Shown here: piece by piece, positions 58,997-64,000 of the stretch
Position numbering within the stretch: the first letter of the stretch is position 1
How the letters are laid out: the number at the start of each line of letters is the position of its first letter
NCBI RefSeq assembly: GCF_964204865.1
Contig: NC_135263.1
Span: 11,639,426-11,703,425, forward strand
Reading direction: 5' to 3'
DNA from: Styela clava
Lineage: Eukaryota > Chordata > Ascidiacea > Stolidobranchia > Styelidae
Length of the DNA stretch: 64,000 nt
The notes under the pieces: model-generated
What the model saw: only the letters and a program-made list of their open reading frames with translations
Told to the model about the DNA's origin: nothing
Database searches by the model: none
Translations under genes and position numbers: made by a program

Positions 58997-60399
58997 ATCT
59001 TTGCCTACATCAGTACAATGTCCTAACAGCGAAGCGAGCAACGCGGTTCACAAAGCTGTCACTTGCTGATCAGCGAGCAATTTGAATTCGGCGTGACAAT
59101 AAATTTGACTTTGAGTAACATTTTCCAGAAATTTATGAGTTTTAACTCATCATTTCTGCTAGGACCCTTAATAATGCCATAAGATCAATAACAAAAAGAC
59201 ACTATTTTGTGCCTGCAACTAACAGAAGAAAGCATATGTTAAATGAAAGTGCGGCCCGCTGTTTTACCCAGTTGTTGATATCTGGCCCGCCTGCGAAAAA
59301 GGTTGCACACCCCTGCTCTAACGCAATTGAGAATACATTTGAATTAATACACGCAACATGACATCGACAACTTAGCTCCTCAAATGCAAAAAATGAATGA
59401 TTTTAAACAGCTTCATGTACAGCGTGACACGTTGCTATCACGAGGTTTCCTTATCGGAAGTTTTGCAACGCTACGTGCTTGGCAGATACGTTTTTGTTTT
59501 TATAATCCATGAATGATGTTACATTTCGCGTAAGCTGTCGGTTACGTCAGAAAACAGTACAGTTATAAGAAATTTTTATAGGAACGCTTCAAAAAATTTC
59601 TTCAACTCTAGTTTAACCATATATACTCAAACTTCCACAAAACTTAAAATAAAATAACGTATGTAACGTAGCGAGGATTTTAGGCGATGACGTTCGACGG
59701 TAATACACCGTGTAAAAAAATACCTTCCATCTTTTTCCTCGCTAAACGACAATTTATTGGACTTTTGAAAACTGGCCAATACTCGACTATTCTGTTTCCC
59801 TAGTACACAGGTTCACAAGATGAGCAGTCAGAACTATTATTGCTCTTTTGTTTTCAACGCTCGGATACGAATGAAGAAATCAAAGTCAGAAAAAAAAAAC
59901 AGTGTGCGCGAAGCAACAGACACTGGCTTAAAAAGGACAAGCAATTAAAAACACACTGCAACACAACAAACGCGCAGGTTTAATACCTTACACCTCCCTT
60001 CCTTACTACAAAGAAATTCAAGTAGTCAATTTCTTTCGCACAAAATATGGGTACAAGTAAATTCAACATGTAAATAAAAGAAAAAATATATATATATACA
60101 TCATCTTCTCAGAATGAGGGCGTTATTACTTGAGCTTGGGATAATGCAATAGTTGAAAAAAAATATTGAAATACATTAAGCACTGAAATGCGATAATTAC
60201 AAAATTCACACAATAGATAACGATTACACTGAGAATACAATAGCAATGTAATATTAAAAATTAAACGTGAGATTACAATAAATTCACACACACAATAATA
60301 TGAAGACACGGAAATAACTTTGAAACACGAGTTTTCGAAACATGGGGTTTGGTATATTGTATTTGTGAGGTAATGAGAAAATATGTTCACGACAAACCA

Positions 60400-62690
60400 A
60401 AGATTCACGTCCTGTAAAAAGGGTTTTAGTCTATTAAAATGAACTCGAATACTGGTCTGAGATTTCCTAAGATTTTCATCAACGAGTTTAATCAGAAAAT
60501 TCTGATTTTCCAAAACTTCAATAATCTTGTAAGGGCCATTCCATAAATACGCAATCTTAGTAGTCTCGCCAATAGGTACAGAAGGAGTATAAAGCATCAT
60601 TATTCCATTTACGTAAGAATCGTTGGAAATAGCCGTTTTATTATACTGCTTTTCCATAGATTTACGGGATTTGTCAAGACGCTTTCGCACCAATGAAGCA
60701 ACGTAATCTTTTCTAGACATAATATCTAATACACTATCAATTTCACAAGAAAAAGTTCGTGAAAATTGTCGGCTGCTGAATCTACCAGGTTAAAAGGTGT
60801 ATCTTTTGGTGCAATTCCGTGAGCCAATGTAATGGGTGGAATGTCAGTCGAATCATGTACGGCAGTATTGTAAGCATAACATGCTTAGGGTAAAACAGGT
60901 CCCAATCTATTTTTTAGAAACCGTCAAATGTGACAAAATCTTTAACAACGTTCTTTGACATCTCTCTGTACCTCCGTTACCCATTGGATGGAAAAAAGTT
61001 TTCTTAATGCCATACTCTCTACACATGTCTTTAAAATAAAACTTTTAAAATTTGAACCTGAATCATAATGCAAAGTTTTCGGAGGGCTTTGATTACAAAT
61101 CCACTCAGATACAAATAAAGGTGTTATCGTACTAGCTCTTTGGTCGGGAATTGCTATAGTCAATGTAAAAAGCTACTAAAGTTGTCAATCATAGGTAAAG
61201 TATATTTATTGCCGGAATTGCTCTTTGATATCGTGATAACATCACAACTTATCCGCTAGTTAATGCCACTAAAAACTGTTGGAATCAGGTGTTTATCACG
61301 AGCGGGGACTGGATTTTTTCTGCGCTGACTGTTCAAACAAGACTTTATATTTGAATATTCATATATTGAATGCCAGTAATTGAATTGCATTGCTCGCAAA
61401 TGAGTTTTCCTAACACCCAAATGTCCTGAAGTACTTTTATCGGGAACATGATGAAGTACTAGAGGATAAAAACTTTAGGAACCACGATTCTGTAAGAATA
61501 TTTTCCAAGTTTTGAGTCTTCAAAACGTCTATACAATACGTCATCAATGATTTTCAAATCATCAAATTCAGACCACGAGGTTTTCAAATCTGCTTGTGCT
61601 AGGTACAATATGTTGCTCCGTTTAAAAATTTATCTATTTTGCTAAACTTTAACATTCTTTGACTTTTTTAATCAAAGACCACTGGGCACTGATTCTGCAA
61701 ACTCACACTTTATTTATATTCGATTACTATACGTGCTATGTGTCAGGTATTTGAATTGGTGTCGCTCAAGCTAGCGTAAAAGCAGGTTAACTATACGTTA
61801 GTAGAGTAGAGTGGTAGACTAACGCAAAAATAACAAAAGATAAAAAACAATTTGTAAAAAGAAGAGAAAAGGTGCAATTCCTGTGCGGCACACCTGGCAT
61901 CGTCTCGCGGCACACCGGTTGCGGAGCACTGTTCTAGAAAAGTCTTCCGCAATATTTATTCTTTGCTGTCATGCCAATCTTGTGATGACCATTTAATTTA
62001 TAAGCGCATTAGATTCATATTTGGTCAAATTAACTGATTTCTCATGCAAAATTTGATTCTAATAATTAATTTCATGTATTATCCCATCTTTTTATAACAC
62101 CACACGAGTCCTAACACATTTCATTGAGCTGTCTATTCCGACCAATAATGTGGCATCCGTAAGTTCTCCCACAGGTAGCTCTCTTCTTTTTGTGTTTTAG
62201 TAAGCACATCTCTGTCATTAAGCTCTAGAATTTGTAAGTTCTAGTTTTCATGTTGTTTTTATTTATTCAGCTGATATTTGAGTGATAGTCATACAAATAG
62301 ATTAAATTGTATGCAACTGCCGGAATAAACCGACTCACTGATGTCCATTACTACTGCGATACTGTAATAAAGTCGAAGATACAAATGTTGGATGAGATCG
62401 GGCTTTTCAAGTATTTCTGGTGTTACCCGCACATTGAATTATTCCATATCATAGTTAGGTGATAGCACCAGTTATTATCTACAATTACATCAAAGTTACA
62501 GTCTGCAACAATATCTCGTCACCTACAAAACAATCTACATGAACCTTAAAATATTTTAATCATTGTAATGAAGCATGATCTGTACGTATGGTAAATTTCT
62601 TTCCAAGTAAGTTCGAAAATGTTGAACTAAGTATACAATATCAAACAGTTCTTGCTTGGTTTTGTAGCGAATGTGCATTGTGTAACTATG
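60400..62690 (-). mobile_element. Decayed Ty3/gypsy retrotransposon (pol 3' half)
   Basis: Collinear minus-strand fragments with frameshifts and stops: RNase H at about 62690-62560 (ELFDIVYLVQHFRTYLE and IRTDHASLQ), the integrase zinc-binding part at about 61455-61290 (LHHVPDKSTSGHLGVRKTHL, then NSQRRKNPVP), the integrase core at 61163-60942 (AIPDQRASTITPLFVSEWIC, YDSGSNFKSF), and the integrase C-terminus at 60720-60410 (YLWNGPYKIIEVLENQNFLI, VHFNRLKPF). This order is that of Ty3/gypsy elements. Reverse transcriptase, gag and long terminal repeats were not identified. Clearly inactive. Confidence 0.8.
61872..61931. mobile_element. Solo hAT right end inside the gypsy relic
   Basis: GCGGCACACC is repeated in tandem and the segment ends CCGGTTGCGGAGCACTG at 61931, the inverted form of a hAT terminus (CAGTGCTCCGCAACC). 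No left end was recognised. Confidence 0.5.
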
Positions 62691-63396
62691 GATTATAATG
62701 TATTTAACCCTTTCATATTAATAGCATGTAATATTTCACAAAATAGGCCGCATTATGTTTCGCAACAGCGATAATGCATTCGCTCCATGTATTGCCTTTC
62801 TCGTTCCGACCACATATCGTTTCCGGTTTGCCGAGAATGCTCTATAATATTGTGTTTTTTGTTTCACTCGATATATGACTCGATATATGAAGTCAGCGGT
62901 AATATCTCACAGAGTAAATTTATTTCAAAAAATGAATTAAATATACTTTACATTAATTATTATACATATATCCTAGTCGTATAAGCTAATTTTAAGAGCT
63001 AAATCTGATTAATTTATGTTTTGAAACTACTTACATTTTGCACCATATTTTCATTGATACATGTACCAGCGGATGTATGAACAGGGGCCAACGGAGAATG
63101 CAAAACAAGATATCACAATAATCATGAAATAATTTCAAATTCACAAAGATGAGATTGTCGATGTGGTTCATTAATTAATTCAGTTTTACTGCTTCGATAA
63201 ATCATCATATAAAAATTACAATTTTGTGACGTGATTAGTAAAAATAGTGTTGTTATTATTTGTTTCCACGTCCAAATATTCAATTTGTACTTTTCTCTCG
63301 TCTGCATTTTCGTTCGTTGATCTGTAATTACACGGAAAGTAATTTAAATTATTCAATATCAATAATATTACAACATTTCATAGATATGACCAAATT
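62691..63396. other. Gene-free stretch
   Basis: Between the gypsy relic and the 3' end of the second transporter gene. No exon or repeat recognised apart from a small direct duplication of ACTCGATATATGA near 62867-62890. Confidence 0.5.
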
Positions 63397-63961
63397 TTAC
63401 CTTTTATTTTTTATAAACTTAGCTATCCACTTCATGTTAACACGGTAACCTTTTTCCGCTTCTTGCAGAGTCGTAGTGGCAACTTTTGATGAGGTTTGTG
63501 GCATGATGAGAGTGGCCAGACCAGCACTGAGGCCAAGGAACCCTAATATAGCCTTACAAAAATATTGAAAGAAAAAATGTTAAACGGCGTGGTGAGTATC
63601 AATGCAACACATTGTATTAAAGGTTTTATACTCAATCAAAATGCAGACTTACTTGAGTGACCCATATGGAGTCAGACTGAACTTCAAGAATAAACGGAAT
63701 AATTATAGATCCGACTCTTGCGAACGAGGACGCAAGTGCCATTGCTTTGCCTCTGTAAGCAGACATAGATAAAAGGGACATTTTAAATTATCGTATATCA
63801 ATCGCAACTAATGCAAATTATCCTTCGGAAACTATGGAAAATAAAAAAATACCTTGTGATAACCGGAAAAACATCATTCGTGTATTGATATGTAGCGTAG
63901 AAAGAAACAGTCGCAAATAATTTCCCTGTGATTGATACCCATCTCACCACTTGTAGGGCAG
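63397..63961 (-). CDS. SLC22-type transporter, tandem paralogue, 3' exons only
   Basis: Three minus-strand exons are inside the window: 63961-63853 (VVRWVSITGKLFATVSFY, YTNDVFPVITR), 63752-63653 (GKAMALASSFARVGSIIIPF) and 63552-63397 (LGFLGLSAGLATLIMPQTSS to the stop after FIKNKR). The first two have the same lengths (109 and 100 bp), phases and most residues as the corresponding exons of the gene at 50588-56983, so this is a tandem duplicate in the same orientation. It covers TM10 to the C-terminal tail; the rest lies beyond the window edge. Introns are much shorter here (about 100 bp) because the hAT-bearing intron of the other copy has no counterpart. Coding sense appears intact in what is visible. 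Confidence 0.85.
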
Positions 63962-64000
63962 CTATGACAAAAAATTATATCTGCTGTAAAATTCACTGCA

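Larger units (their letters stand above)
57144..59315. mobile_element. Outer non-autonomous hAT, host of two further hATs
   Basis: The ends CAGGGATGTGCAAAGTGCGG and TTGCACACCCCTG are inverted repeats; subterminal GCGGCCCGC words occur at both ends. Target duplications TTCTAACG (57136-57143) and CTCTAACG (59316-59323) match at 7 of 8. The element contains the complete elements at 57267-58470 and probably 58537-58996, so its own unbroken length was about 0.5 kb. Confidence 0.85.

Noticed and set aside
60109-60400. Extension of the integrase ORF as an envelope-like protein
   Set aside because: The frame after the integrase C-terminus is hydrophobic low-complexity text with no recognisable domain; probably non-coding read-through.

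Overview
This is an AT-rich eukaryotic (animal) genome segment with spliced genes, GT-AG introns and many DNA transposons. The best guess is an invertebrate chordate such as an ascidian. The support is a leiomodin-like gene with LRR cap plus WH2, compact introns of about 0.1-2.8 kb, and the general gene style. The species is not identified, and taxonomy is inference.

Layout. 1-3.6 kb holds only small inverted-repeat elements. 3.6-13.8 kb (+) is a 15-exon tropomodulin/leiomodin-type actin filament nucleator, which I could follow exon by exon (about 1078 aa). 16.8-18.8 kb (-) is ATG7, the E1-like enzyme of autophagy, in one uninterrupted ORF. 20.0-21.8 kb (-) is CDK5RAP1, the mitochondrial tRNA methylthiotransferase, also in one ORF. 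24-29.4 kb is a transposon nest: a P-element/THAP9-like relic (-) is interrupted by a 2.8 kb hAT element (+), which is itself interrupted by a tRNA-derived SINE. 31.6-37.3 kb (-) is a spliced 7-transmembrane receptor-like gene. 41.7-44.0 kb is bounded by two ~300 bp inverted repeats. 44.4-48.2 kb (+) is a type II membrane C-type lectin (tail, TM, long coiled-coil stalk, CTLD). 50.6-57.0 kb (-) is a complete 12-exon SLC22-type transporter, and the 3' end of a tandem paralogue lies at 63.4-64.0 kb. Between them are three nested hAT elements (57.1-59.3 kb) and a decayed Ty3/gypsy retrotransposon (60.4-62.7 kb).

The host genes do not form an obvious pathway. They are a normal mix of cytoskeletal, autophagy, tRNA-modification, receptor, lectin and transporter genes. 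The striking part of the window is its mobile DNA. At least eight hAT insertions can be delimited by terminal inverted repeats and 8-bp target duplications (exact or with one or two mismatches). Several are nested, so relative ages can be read directly. No CRISPR, prokaryotic operon or RNA gene was found. The only ncRNA-like signals are tRNA-derived SINE heads and one hammerhead-like hairpin.
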